Source of the DNA: an uncultured Eubacterium sp.
GTDB taxonomy: Bacteria > Bacillota > Clostridia > Lachnospirales > Lachnospiraceae
DNA length: 11,535 nt
Assembly: GCA_910579145.1 (NCBI GenBank)
Contig: CAJTTQ010000022.1
Coordinates: 1-11,535 of the forward strand
Direction of reading: 5' to 3'
Each line of letters begins with the position of its first letter. Within the stretch, counting starts at the first letter, position 1. This document shows positions 1-7,189 of the stretch, piece by piece. The notes under the pieces were generated by a model. It saw only the letters and a program-made list of their open reading frames with translations. It was not told the DNA's origin and made no database searches. Position numbers and translations under genes: made by a program.

Positions 1-1361
1 GGAGGCATACCATATTCCAGGGCGCAGATAAAGTCTTCATCCAGATGATGCGCTTCCTCGTCCCCGGCAGCAAACATTTCTTCCTGCTTCATAAACCGCT
101 CCTTCTGGTCGATCGGATCGTTTAATTCGGAAAACGCGTTGCACATCTCTCTTTTTGTAATAAACAGCTCAAACCGCTCCGTGTAATCAGGATTATCCGG
201 CTTTTTCTTCGCAAGCGGTGAAATCTCCACCGGATGATCCATGATAAACGTCGGCTGGTCTAATTTTTCCTCGACAAACTCCTCGAAGAAAAGGTTCAGG
301 ATATCGCCCTTGCCGTGGCGCGGTTCAAACTCGATGTGGTGTTCTTTGGCCGCGTTTCTCGCCGCTTCCACATCCGGGATCGCATCGAAATCGACGCCGG
401 CATATTTCTTCACTGCCTCAACCATCGTCAGTCGCTCGAATGGCTGCGCAAAATCAATATCGACTCCCTCATACGAGATCTTTGTCGTGCCAAGCACATT
501 TTGGCAAACCTGGCGGTACATGTTTTCAGCCAGGTCCATCATGCCGTAATAATCAGTAAACGCCTGGTAACACTCCAAAAGCGTAAACTCGGGGTTATGC
601 CGGATCGACAGTCCCTCGTTGCGGAATACGCGGCCGATCTCATATACGCGCTCCAGTCCGCCGACGATCAACCGCTTCAAATATAACTCCAGGGAAATAC
701 GTAGGTTCAGGTCTTCATCCAGCGTGTTGTGGTGGGTGACAAACGGGCGCGCCGCAGCGCCGCCGGCCATCGGCACGAGCACAGGTGTCTCCACTTCCAA
801 AAATCCCTGTTCATCTAAAAATCTGCGGATTTCGCTGATGATCTTCGTGCGCTTGATGAAGGTATCCTTTACTTCCGGGTTCACGATCAGATCGACATAT
901 CTCTGGCGGTAACGGAGATCGGTGTCTCGCAGTCCGTGGAATTTCTCCGGCAGGATCTGCAGGCTCTTGCTGAGTAGTTTGATCCCTTTGGCATGGATGG
1001 AGATTTCGCCCATTTTTGTAGTGAATACCTCTCCTTCCATCAGAACGATGTCACCAATATCAAATTTTTTAAAGTCCTTATATACATCCTCTCCGACCTC
1101 ATCCCTCGCCACGTATCCCTGAATGGAACCGTCGCGGTCCATGACGTTGCAAAAGGATGCCTTTCCCATAACGCGTTTGGACATCAGGCGGCCGGCCACG
1201 GTCACGCTGCTGCCCTCCAGCTCTTCATAATGATCTTTGATCTCCTGTGAATGGTGCGACACGTCGCACTTCGTAATTTCAAACGGATTCTTTCCCTCTT
1301 CCTGCAAAACAGCCAGTTTTTCTCTTCTGACCTTCATTAACTGATTCAAATCTTCTGCCAC
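1..1361 (-). CDS. lysS: Lysine--tRNA ligase, class II (3' end outside window)
   Basis: Charges tRNA-Lys with lysine in the cytoplasm, using ATP. 453 complete codons are present and the frame runs off the left edge. The N-terminal third fits the OB-fold anticodon-binding domain (VAGRLMSKRVMGKASF, then the GEVFTTKMGEISI region). The class II catalytic core follows: motif 1 around the segment FLEVETPVLVPMAGGAAARP, the strand RISLELYLKRLIVGG, and motif 2 as GRVFRNEGLSIRHNPEFTLLE near residue 245. The last readable residues, EYGMPP, are the beginning of motif 3, so roughly the final 40-50 residues are missing relative to a typical ~500-residue bacterial LysRS. The start is a GTG at 1361 with an AGGAGAG Shine-Dalgarno (1368-1374) 6 nt upstream; the next in-frame ATG has no such site. 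It lies 67 nt downstream of greA with no promoter or terminator visible between them, so the two are probably co-transcribed. The family call is secure. Confidence 0.97.
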   Translation of the reverse strand, partial: MAEDLNQLMKVRREKLAVLQEEGKNPFEITKCDVSHHSQEIKDHYEELEGSSVTVAGRLMSKRVMGKASFCNVMDRDGSIQGYVARDEVGEDVYKDFKKFDIGDIVLMEGEVFTTKMGEISIHAKGIKLLSKSLQILPEKFHGLRDTDLRYRQRYVDLIVNPEVKDTFIKRTKIISEIRRFLDEQGFLEVETPVLVPMAGGAAARPFVTHHNTLDEDLNLRISLELYLKRLIVGGLERVYEIGRVFRNEGLSIRHNPEFTLLECYQAFTDYYGMMDLAENMYRQVCQNVLGTTKISYEGVDIDFAQPFERLTMVEAVKKYAGVDFDAIPDVEAARNAAKEHHIEFEPRHGKGDILNLFFEEFVEEKLDQPTFIMDHPVEISPLAKKKPDNPDYTERFELFITKREMCNAFSELNDPIDQKERFMKQEEMFAAGDEEAHHLDEDFICALEYGMP

Positions 1362-1428
1362 GTTTCTCTCTCCTTTTTCTTTCCACTCTTTTGATACAGG
1401 GGTATAAAAGTTCTGCTGCTATCGGCTG

Positions 1429-1911
1429 TCAGTTCTTTGTGATCTCCAGGATTTTGTATTCGATCACGCCCGACGGCGTTTCCACCTCCACCTTCTGTCC
1501 AACTTTCGCCCCGATCAAAGCTTTTCCGACCGGGGATTCATTAGAAATCTTCCCTTTCAGGCTGTTTGCTTCCGTAGAACCCACGATCTTATACTCGAGT
1601 TCCTCGTCAAACTCCAGGTCTTTGATCCGAACAGTACATCCGATATTGATCACGCTCGAATCCACATCATCGTCTGTAACAAGCTCTGCGTTTTTCAGTA
1701 TTTTATCAATCTCTTCAATACGAAGTTCTATGTCCCGCTGTTCTTCTTTGGCAGCATCATATTCTGCATTCTCCGATAAGTCCCCCAGTTCCCTGGCTTC
1801 CTTGATTTTCTGCGCGACTTCCTTTCGACGGTTTAATTTCAAATCCTGCAGTTCATCCTCTAATGCCTTCAACCCCTCTTCCGTCAAAATATTCTTCTTC
1901 ATCTCTGCCAT
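1429..1911 (-). CDS. greA: Transcription elongation factor GreA
   Basis: Binds the RNA polymerase secondary channel and stimulates cleavage of backtracked transcripts so stalled elongation complexes can resume. The 160 residues match the usual GreA length. Residues 1-75 form the N-terminal antiparallel coiled coil and carry the family signature ELGDLSENAEYDAAKEEQ (about 41-58); its acidic tip residues D44 and E47 correspond to the pair that coordinates catalytic Mg2+. The FKBP-like C-terminal domain ends with the conserved stretch LIGAKVGQKVEVETPSGVIE. The frame stays open to an ATG at 1926, but that ATG is part of the ATGGAGG that itself supplies the ribosome site for the ATG at 1911 (GGAGG, 8-nt spacer), so 1911 is preferred. 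It has its own consensus promoter and a long structured leader, and lysS follows. Confidence 0.97.
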   Translation of the reverse strand: MAEMKKNILTEEGLKALEDELQDLKLNRRKEVAQKIKEARELGDLSENAEYDAAKEEQRDIELRIEEIDKILKNAELVTDDDVDSSVINIGCTVRIKDLEFDEELEYKIVGSTEANSLKGKISNESPVGKALIGAKVGQKVEVETPSGVIEYKILEITKN

Positions 1912-1919
1912 ATGTTTTT

Positions 1920-1924
1920 CCTCC
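1920..1924 (-). promoter_or_regulatory. Start-deciding ribosome binding site of greA
   Basis: GGAGG lies 8 nt before the ATG at 1911 and overlaps an upstream in-frame ATG (1924-1926) that has no ribosome site of its own. This decides the greA start in favour of 1911. It sits just 3' of the closing helix of the leader structure and is not itself base-paired in that fold. Confidence 0.8.
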
Positions 1925-1933
1925 ATTCTTTCT

Positions 1934-2018
1934 GTGTGAATAGAGCAAAGCGCCGCTCGCGGTGCCTTGCGAGAAACTACGTGATGAGGTTTTTACGAAT
2001 CCGTAGCTTCATTCACAC
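1934..2018 (-). promoter_or_regulatory. Structured greA 5' leader (predicted three-way junction RNA)
   Basis: About 115 nt separate the predicted transcription start (near 2027) from the greA ATG. Three helices can be drawn by eye. P1 is a perfect 8-bp closing helix, GUGUGAAU (2018-2011) with AUUCACAC (1941-1934). P2 begins directly after P1: GAAGCUACG (2010-2002) pairs with CGUAGUUUC (1981-1973), 9 bp with one G-U and a 20-nt loop. P3 pairs GCAAGGC (1970-1964) with GCUUUGC (1951-1945), one G-U, then one A-C mismatch, then CCG/CGG closed by a CGAG tetraloop. P1 enclosing P2 and P3 is a three-way junction, an architecture used by many riboswitches and protein-binding leaders. No ligand-class signature is recognised. 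The 5' CACAGGGCAA resembles the first conserved segment of the c-di-GMP-I riboswitch, but the second conserved segment is missing. The function is unknown. Confidence 0.55.
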
Positions 2019-2032
2019 TTGCCCTGTGGATT

Positions 2033-2061
2033 ATTATAGCGTAGCAAAGTGGGATTGTCAA
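2033..2061 (-). promoter_or_regulatory. Consensus sigma-A promoter for greA-lysS
   Basis: A perfect -35 TTGACA (2056-2061) and a perfect -10 TATAAT (2033-2038) are separated by exactly 17 nt. Transcription should begin near 2027-2025, giving a ~115-nt leader before greA. The -35 element falls inside the inverted repeat 2045-2078. A promoter this close to consensus fits housekeeping expression. Confidence 0.9.
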
Positions 2062-2078
2062 TCGGCAACCCCACTTTG
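2045..2078 (-). terminator. Inverted repeat after the beta-helix gene; possible weak terminator overlapping the greA promoter
   Basis: CAAAGTGGG (2045-2053) and CCCACTTTG (2070-2078) are perfect inverted arms. In the minus-strand RNA the stem extends inward to 13 bp with one G-U, around an 8-nt loop (2058-2065). It starts 28 nt after the stop of the beta-helix gene, the usual place for a terminator. No U-run follows on either strand, so it is not a canonical intrinsic terminator. The distal arm and loop contain the greA -35 box and part of the promoter spacer. Confidence 0.5.
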
Positions 2079-2106
2079 AGCTTTCACTACTATTTGATTC
2101 TGTCGA

Positions 2107-4467
2107 TCAGCCTTCTGCCTCGTCGTCTTTCACTTCCTCGTTCTGGCTCGTATCCTCACCATCATCCGCTGAATCCGAAACCTCAAACATACACTCTTTC
2201 CTCGGTTTATAGGTTCCATCCTCAAATTCGACACGGTAATATTTGTAGCAGCCCTCTAGAACGGTATTCTTTTTCAGATCCGCGTAATTCTGTTCCGAAA
2301 TCTCACAGATCGTATCCGCGTATCCGGCACTCACCGCAGCGGCGACCGAAGCAGACGACCGGATCTCAATACAGATCGCGCACTTCTTTTTCGTACCGCC
2401 CTTGCTAAATGTATTTTCGGTGATCGTCGGGTTCACGGCGCCTCTCACGAGGATACACGTATAATTGTATCCCTTGTTATCTTCGAGTCCCTGAATGCCG
2501 AGGAATTGATTATTCCTGATCACCGCGTTCCGCCAGTTCCACATGCGGACTGCCGCATTGTAGGTCTGGTTTACTTTACAGTTCTGGATCGTCACATTCT
2601 CATGATACACCTGCTGGTTTGACATATCCACGGAATACGTATGGCTTCCGACCGCCGCGCCCATATTCGTAAACATACAGTTGTTGATATTCACCGTATT
2701 ACATGCCGTGCGGTCATGAGTGGACCATTCGTAATTAAATCCGTTATTGTTCAGGTCGGTCGTATCTACGTTGATCGCTTCCTTGTGGCTCTTATTGCTG
2801 TAAATACGGAAATCAGTGAACGAGCAATTCTCAATCGTCACATTTTTCGACGAGTTCAATTCGATGAAATGCGAGCCGTATTCATTTGTAAACGCAATAT
2901 TTCGGATCGTAACGTTCTGGGCATGTCCCATAACGACTCCCATCGCGTTCAAAACATTGTCACAGTCAATGATCACATTCGTATCACCCTGCAGCGTCAC
3001 ATTTTGGGATCCGTTGTAGCCACTGACAGAATTTTTCACCTGCTCTTTGGAAGGCGGGACGATTTCGAACATCGTTTTATTTGTCGCGAGATTTGTATCC
3101 ACAGCCTTCACTTTCTGGATCTTGACTCCGCTCTGGAAATTGATCGTCACGTTCGAAGGAATGCAGACCGAGTGGCTCAATTTGTATGTGCCCGCCTGCA
3201 CGTTCAGCGTTCCGCCGCCGGCGTACTCGAGCTGCTCCATATAGGAACGGAACATAAAATACGTTTTTGCCTGGCCGCCATTTGCCTTGTAAGCCGCATC
3301 TTCTTCGTAGCGTTCCTGATACGGCTTGGTCGACGGCGTGATCGTAAAGGTATTATCATCCTTACTCTGGAAATAGAGCAGCCGGATCGTCGTTTTATTT
3401 TTATATGGCACGTAGTAATGATTCAGGCTTTTTACCTTATTGTTTTTCATGCTGGTGATCTTAGCCTGTGAAATCGTATTATCCACGCTTGACGCGCGGG
3501 AAATATTAACCGCGTAACTACAGTTTTGGATCGTATTTTTTGACACTTCAGGATCCTTTATGCTGTAGAGCCTGACTGCGGACGAAGTGGCATTTGTGTT
3601 ATCGGTTCTCTTTACCGTATTTGATGTGATAACCGGACTATCCCACATTTTCCCCTTGATCGCCGAATTCTCCATATCGGTAAACGTATTTTTCTTGATC
3701 GATATTTTCGTCGAATAGGCCGTCTTTTTATACTTTGTGGAAGCGATACCACTCTCGAGCTTTTGGAATGTATTCGACTGGACTTTCACATTCAGGCAGG
3801 GCGTAGACCCCTCTGAATTGACAGTGATCGCTGTCTCGAACTTGTCCCCGGATTTCTTGGCTCCATTTGTAAAGGAACAGTTTTCTACTTTCACTTTCTT
3901 GCTTCCCGCTATGTTGATATAGGCGCCGCCCTTTTTACCCTTGAATTGGATCTTCGAAATATTCACATTGTAATTGTGTGCCATGTCAATGGCCGTCGCG
4001 TTACTCACCTGACCGAGGTCGATGGTCGCATTTTTCGCCCCCGTGATCGAAACTTTTTTTGTCCCCTTGTAATCTTTCGCCTTACTGCCCAGCTTAAAAA
4101 GAGTCTTGGTCGGCTTCAGCGCGGAACTTCCCGTCACATACGTCTTTTTCAGCTTTGCCCCGCTTTTTAGCTGGATCGTAACATTGGAAGGAATCACGAG
4201 CGTCGAGCACACCTTATACGTTCCCTTTTTCAGGACAAGTGTACCGCCCCCCCTGCTCTTTAATTTCTCCAGATACGATTTGATCGTGTAGTAGTGTTTT
4301 GTCTTGCTGTTATAACTGCGAAGTTTCCGGTAGGAAGTGTTGCACGGTTTCGTGGATTTGGAAATCGTGTACTTCCCTGCGGCTTGTGCTTTTCCCGGAT
4401 GTTGAGCCAAACCGCATACGACTCCGCACGCCAGCAAAATACCTGCCGCTGCTACTTTTCTTTTCAT
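2107..4467 (-). CDS. Secreted right-handed beta-helix (pectate-lyase-like) repeat protein
   Basis: 786 residues. A signal peptide is clear: basic MKRK, a hydrophobic core (VAAAGILLACGVVCGLA) and a probable signal peptidase I site after KAQA. The LLAC string could instead be a lipobox, which is less likely given the hydrophobic run after it. The rest is parallel beta-helix sequence with recurrent rungs of the type NVTIENCSFT, NITKNTF and VTIRNIAF, typical of pectate-lyase-like and polysaccharide-active proteins. Two copies of one module follow in tandem (about residues 32-330 and 373-685), each starting with T(I)xxSTKP, GGGTLxVxxGTYK and IPSNVTI. The tail (about 760-786) is acidic and disordered, with no LPXTG motif. 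The frame opens upstream at a GTG (4482), but GGTGAGG is correctly spaced (9 nt) for the ATG at 4467. The likely role is binding or cleaving a carbohydrate outside the cell. No catalytic residues can be assigned by eye, so substrate and activity are unknown. Confidence 0.85.
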   Translation of the reverse strand: MKRKVAAAGILLACGVVCGLAQHPGKAQAAGKYTISKSTKPCNTSYRKLRSYNSKTKHYYTIKSYLEKLKSRGGGTLVLKKGTYKVCSTLVIPSNVTIQLKSGAKLKKTYVTGSSALKPTKTLFKLGSKAKDYKGTKKVSITGAKNATIDLGQVSNATAIDMAHNYNVNISKIQFKGKKGGAYINIAGSKKVKVENCSFTNGAKKSGDKFETAITVNSEGSTPCLNVKVQSNTFQKLESGIASTKYKKTAYSTKISIKKNTFTDMENSAIKGKMWDSPVITSNTVKRTDNTNATSSAVRLYSIKDPEVSKNTIQNCSYAVNISRASSVDNTISQAKITSMKNNKVKSLNHYYVPYKNKTTIRLLYFQSKDDNTFTITPSTKPYQERYEEDAAYKANGGQAKTYFMFRSYMEQLEYAGGGTLNVQAGTYKLSHSVCIPSNVTINFQSGVKIQKVKAVDTNLATNKTMFEIVPPSKEQVKNSVSGYNGSQNVTLQGDTNVIIDCDNVLNAMGVVMGHAQNVTIRNIAFTNEYGSHFIELNSSKNVTIENCSFTDFRIYSNKSHKEAINVDTTDLNNNGFNYEWSTHDRTACNTVNINNCMFTNMGAAVGSHTYSVDMSNQQVYHENVTIQNCKVNQTYNAAVRMWNWRNAVIRNNQFLGIQGLEDNKGYNYTCILVRGAVNPTITENTFSKGGTKKKCAICIEIRSSASVAAAVSAGYADTICEISEQNYADLKKNTVLEGCYKYYRVEFEDGTYKPRKECMFEVSDSADDGEDTSQNEEVKDDEAEG
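2413..4374 (-). repeat. Tandem duplication of a beta-helix module within the secreted protein
   Basis: Protein-level duplication. Copy 1 is encoded by about 4374-3478 and copy 2 by about 3351-2413, with equivalent positions offset by 341-351 residues. Matching anchors are KYTISKSTKP with TFTITPSTKP, GGGTLVLKKGTYK with GGGTLNVQAGTYK, IPSNVTIQLKSGAKLKK with IPSNVTINFQSGVKIQK, and VENCSFTNG with IENCSFTDF. Copy 1 is lysine-rich, while copy 2 has more acidic and aromatic residues, so the copies have diverged. The nucleotide sequences are not obviously repeated, which indicates an old duplication. Confidence 0.75.
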
Positions 4468-4507
4468 GTACATCATCCTCACCTTTTCTTAGTAATTCTC
4501 CCTCTCA

Positions 4508-4535
4508 AGTATACTATATTTTTAAAATATGTCAA
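4508..4535 (-). promoter_or_regulatory. Promoter of the beta-helix protein gene
   Basis: A -35 TTGACA (4530-4535, consensus) and a -10 TATACT (4508-4513) are separated by 16 nt. The spacer is entirely A/T-rich and contains the near-palindrome ATATTTTTAAAATAT. Transcription would start about 30 nt before the ATG at 4467. The gene therefore has its own promoter, although it lies only ~100 nt after the arylsulfotransferase gene on the same strand. Confidence 0.75.
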
Positions 4536-4571
4536 CTTGATTCCGCTGCATTAAAAAAATGGTACAAAAAT

Positions 4572-6572
4572 TTAACAAATCTGGATTGTCTTTCCTGTGT
4601 CGTACCGCACTCCCTTAAACTCTACAACTACTCTATACTCGCCTTTATCAATCGTGTACAGGGGGATCGTCACAAAATATTCCATCTCCGCTGCCAAATC
4701 CTGCTGCTGATTTGGATCGCGAAAATCCTTTCCATAACACCGGCCTTCTCCAACCAAAAACACCTGATCCACCAGATGATCCCTGGATTTTACCCATAGA
4801 TTTCTATCCTCGATACGCAGCCTGACCCGTTCTTCGCGGCAGGCAAGCGGCGCGTCCTCGATCATCGCCTCCGGCACCGGTATACATTCCGGCAGCCGCT
4901 TAAAAGGCAGAAGCGATCCGACACACGGCTCCACCGAAAGATCCATCCCGGCAGCCAGTCCGTCCACATCCGGTTTCATCTCAAATGCACGGAAAAAATA
5001 ATACTTCAGGCTGTACCGGTTCAATTCCTTCATCGTATCATAATCAAATTCACATATTACTGCGCCCCTGTCCTCATGTTCCTCTGGAAAAGCCAAATAT
5101 CCGCCCATATAGAACATTCTGCGGTCCGCGTGCTTATAAACGCCATTCGATGTGATCTTCGACTTGATCCCGCTGAATCGTTTTTCTAATTTTGCCGTTT
5201 TCCTCTTTTCATCTATTGTGTAAATGGTTACAAAAGAACGCGTATCGTCGTCGTACGCCGGAACCTTTCTCCTCAGGTTCCAGTGGTTGTCAAACATCAT
5301 AAGATGTTTGGTGTCCGCGTTCCCATCCAAATTCTCCCGAATGAGCTTCACCGAGTGCTGCTGAAAATGCCACGGCATATTTTCCGGCGTCCTCAACACT
5401 TTGAACAGCCAGGGAGTCCGCCGCCAGAACCCGGTTTCTCCCAGGATCCAGTTCAATCGATCCGTCTCCCAGCTTATACTGAAGACACTGTGCAGGTTTC
5501 TCGCTGAAAATATAACATTTTTTGTCTCCGGCTCATATTCGAGCGAATTAATGTGTATCCAGTTCGTGCGGTCCCGGTAGGCCGTATAAAGTACATCACG
5601 CAGGTCGAGAAATTTCTCGATCTTTCCGTTTTGACGGTTCACCTCGGCGATGCAGTCCTCCACATGCCCGCACTGGGAATTACTCACTACGAGAAGATTG
5701 CCGCCCGGCGTCATTTCACACACATCATGGTGAATGCCGTTCGGCACGTAATATGTGCGGTGGACCCTGCCAAAGTAATCAATTTCATACATTTGGGTCG
5801 AGTGCGGCAGCATGTAAGTGGGGATGAGCGTCTGGCGCTCCATCATGATAAACCTGCCATTCGCCAGTTCAAACAAACCATACCCCCTCGGACGGTACTG
5901 CATGAGATAACGGATATCGCCGTACTCGTCAAACGCGATCGGGTACGACGTACTCTTTCCCGCCACTAAAATCAGTTTCATCGAAGACCGCTCGGTCTTT
6001 TTCTCTACCCGGACCGCATCCTCCAAATATTTCATAAGCGGCTTTGTCTGGATGCGAACTTCATTTTTCGCCGTCACCTTATCCTGCCGATCCAGCAGTT
6101 CCAGCGATACGATATTTTCCATATCCGGGTACAGCCCGTATACCGGCACCCGGTGCCATTTACACGGTTTCTTGACGAGCGACGTTATGGAGGCATCCGG
6201 TGTCTTTCCCCTCACATGGAACCTGACCCGGCACTCTTCTTCTGTATAGAACAATACATAGGCACATAGCGGCGTCATCCCATAGGGATCCAGTATGATA
6301 CCCGGCTTTTCAAACGGGTATTTCTCCTCAGTAAATGTCTGGCAGATCTCCTGCTCCCTCTTTCTCGTCCGGACAGCCAGTCCCTGTTCCCGCTCAATGT
6401 CGGTTTCGATCCGGTAATCATTTCGGTGAGCGGATTGGGCCGCAAGCCATTCTTTTGATTTTGTCTCATACCCCCGGTCAAACTCCCTCTCATACCCTTT
6501 CGTAAACGGAATTCCCAATTTGTTCATACAGATTGGCCGCCATTGTTTCGGAACTAGTTTCATCTTGTCCAT
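4572..6572 (-). CDS. Arylsulfate sulfotransferase (AssT/ASST family), leaderless
   Basis: AssT enzymes move a sulfuryl group from a phenolic sulfate ester to another phenol without PAPS, through a sulfo-histidine intermediate. The 666 residues contain an N-terminal beta domain (about 80-180) of the Arylsulfotran_N type and a beta-propeller catalytic part (about 210-570). Candidate active-site residues are H281/H282 in NGIHHDVCE, H340 in TNWIHINS, R358 in VIFSARN and H406 in WHFQQHS. The 18-residue spacing of H340 and R358 equals that of H356 and R374 in E. coli AssT, and H406 would then match the nucleophile H436. E. coli AssT is periplasmic, but this protein begins MDKMKLVPKQW with no hydrophobic segment, so it should be cytoplasmic. 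The start at 6572 has GGAGG 10 nt upstream. No sulfatase or dedicated dsbA/dsbB-like partner is adjacent. The physiological substrate is unknown. Confidence 0.88.
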   Translation of the reverse strand: MDKMKLVPKQWRPICMNKLGIPFTKGYEREFDRGYETKSKEWLAAQSAHRNDYRIETDIEREQGLAVRTRKREQEICQTFTEEKYPFEKPGIILDPYGMTPLCAYVLFYTEEECRVRFHVRGKTPDASITSLVKKPCKWHRVPVYGLYPDMENIVSLELLDRQDKVTAKNEVRIQTKPLMKYLEDAVRVEKKTERSSMKLILVAGKSTSYPIAFDEYGDIRYLMQYRPRGYGLFELANGRFIMMERQTLIPTYMLPHSTQMYEIDYFGRVHRTYYVPNGIHHDVCEMTPGGNLLVVSNSQCGHVEDCIAEVNRQNGKIEKFLDLRDVLYTAYRDRTNWIHINSLEYEPETKNVIFSARNLHSVFSISWETDRLNWILGETGFWRRTPWLFKVLRTPENMPWHFQQHSVKLIRENLDGNADTKHLMMFDNHWNLRRKVPAYDDDTRSFVTIYTIDEKRKTAKLEKRFSGIKSKITSNGVYKHADRRMFYMGGYLAFPEEHEDRGAVICEFDYDTMKELNRYSLKYYFFRAFEMKPDVDGLAAGMDLSVEPCVGSLLPFKRLPECIPVPEAMIEDAPLACREERVRLRIEDRNLWVKSRDHLVDQVFLVGEGRCYGKDFRDPNQQQDLAAEMEYFVTIPLYTIDKGEYRVVVEFKGVRYDTGKTIQIC

Positions 6573-6642
6573 GTATGTTCATCCTCCTGTTACACATGTT
6601 TGTGCATCTTGCAATAAACACATTGTATAATGGAGGATTGTT

Positions 6643-6666
6643 ACTTTTATGGTAAAAGTTAGTCAA
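6643..6666 (-). promoter_or_regulatory. Operator-like inverted repeat with possible -35 upstream of the sulfotransferase gene
   Basis: ACTTTTA-tgg-TAAAAGT (6643-6659) is a perfect 7-bp inverted repeat about 70 nt before the sulfotransferase start. On the minus strand it directly follows a TTGACT (6661-6666), a plausible -35. With 17-nt spacing the -10 would be TAACAA (6638-6643), which is poor, and no better match was found. The repeat could be an operator in the spacer of a weak, activator-dependent promoter. It lacks a U-run and so is an unlikely terminator for the gene ending at 6685. Confidence 0.3.
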
Positions 6667-6684
6667 AAGTTTGGCAGTTTTTTC

Positions 6685-7188
6685 TTACAGACGGGTGGTC
6701 TTTTGTGGAAATTTCATCTGTATCATCCCGATCATCTTATCACTCGGCTCAAATATAAGCACGGCCTGTTCTTCCTTTTCCCCGAGCTTTATGGCGATCC
6801 CATATGGCTTCGCTTCGGGCCGGAGCGAGGAAAAATTCCGCACGGGCAGGTGCCGGTATCCGTCCATTTTCGGTGATTCCATCGGGGCAATGACCGCTGC
6901 GTTTTCCAGTTCGATGCGCAATACGGTTTTTCTCTTTTCGCCCCCCTGGATCATATCAAAATCAAGCTGCCCGTCACAGTACACGTATTCCCATTCCACT
7001 TTGAACCTGGGCCAGTACCATATGAGTAAGATCAACGCCGCCACGGAAAGCAGGGTTAGAAACGTTACCCTGCTAAAAAAGCCTGCCCCCATTAATAAGA
7101 TCACTCCTAAAATGAGCAGTCCCTTTAATACGGCGACTTTCGCTGTTGCTTTCTGTTTTACGCTTGTTTCAGCATATGATTGTTCCAT
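6685..7188 (-). CDS. Small two-helix membrane protein, DUF6106-like
   Basis: 167 residues of unknown function. After a short polar N-terminus come two hydrophobic helices (about residues 20-37 and 42-58) joined by a very short turn, giving a hairpin in the membrane. A ~110-residue soluble domain rich in beta strands follows (FKVEWEYVYCDGQLDFDMI..., ...GIAIKLGEKEEQAVLIFEPS). Since both ends lie on the same side and the loop is tiny, the soluble domain is probably cytoplasmic; that is inference. From memory it resembles DUF6106 proteins of Lachnospiraceae. The start at 7188 is firm: GGAG lies 7 nt upstream, inside the last codons of the diguanylate cyclase gene, and only 1 nt separates that stop from this ATG, so translation is probably coupled. 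A shared role with the cyclase is possible but not shown. Confidence 0.75.
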   Translation of the reverse strand: MEQSYAETSVKQKATAKVAVLKGLLILGVILLMGAGFFSRVTFLTLLSVAALILLIWYWPRFKVEWEYVYCDGQLDFDMIQGGEKRKTVLRIELENAAVIAPMESPKMDGYRHLPVRNFSSLRPEAKPYGIAIKLGEKEEQAVLIFEPSDKMIGMIQMKFPQKTTRL

Positions 7189-7189
7189 T

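Noticed and set aside
1391..1939. A 182-codon plus-strand frame opposite greA.
   Set aside because: Serine/phenylalanine-rich antisense shadow of a certain greA gene.
2018..2030. CACAGGGCAA at the 5' end of the greA leader, similar to the first conserved block of c-di-GMP-I riboswitches; tempting because a diguanylate cyclase is in the window.
   Set aside because: The second conserved segment (ACGCAAAGCC-like) and the typical P2/P3 arrangement are missing.
2641..3471. A long plus-strand frame of 276 codons inside the beta-helix gene.
   Set aside because: Its composition (His/Arg/Ile-rich) is that of an antisense shadow of Asn/Asp/Val-rich repeats, and no ribosome site or promoter precedes it.
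6649..6876. Plus-strand 75-codon frame with GGAGG and a TATAAT some way upstream.
   Set aside because: The ribosome-site spacing is 12 nt, no -35 is present, the peptide is not protein-like, and it is antisense to the well-supported membrane protein gene.
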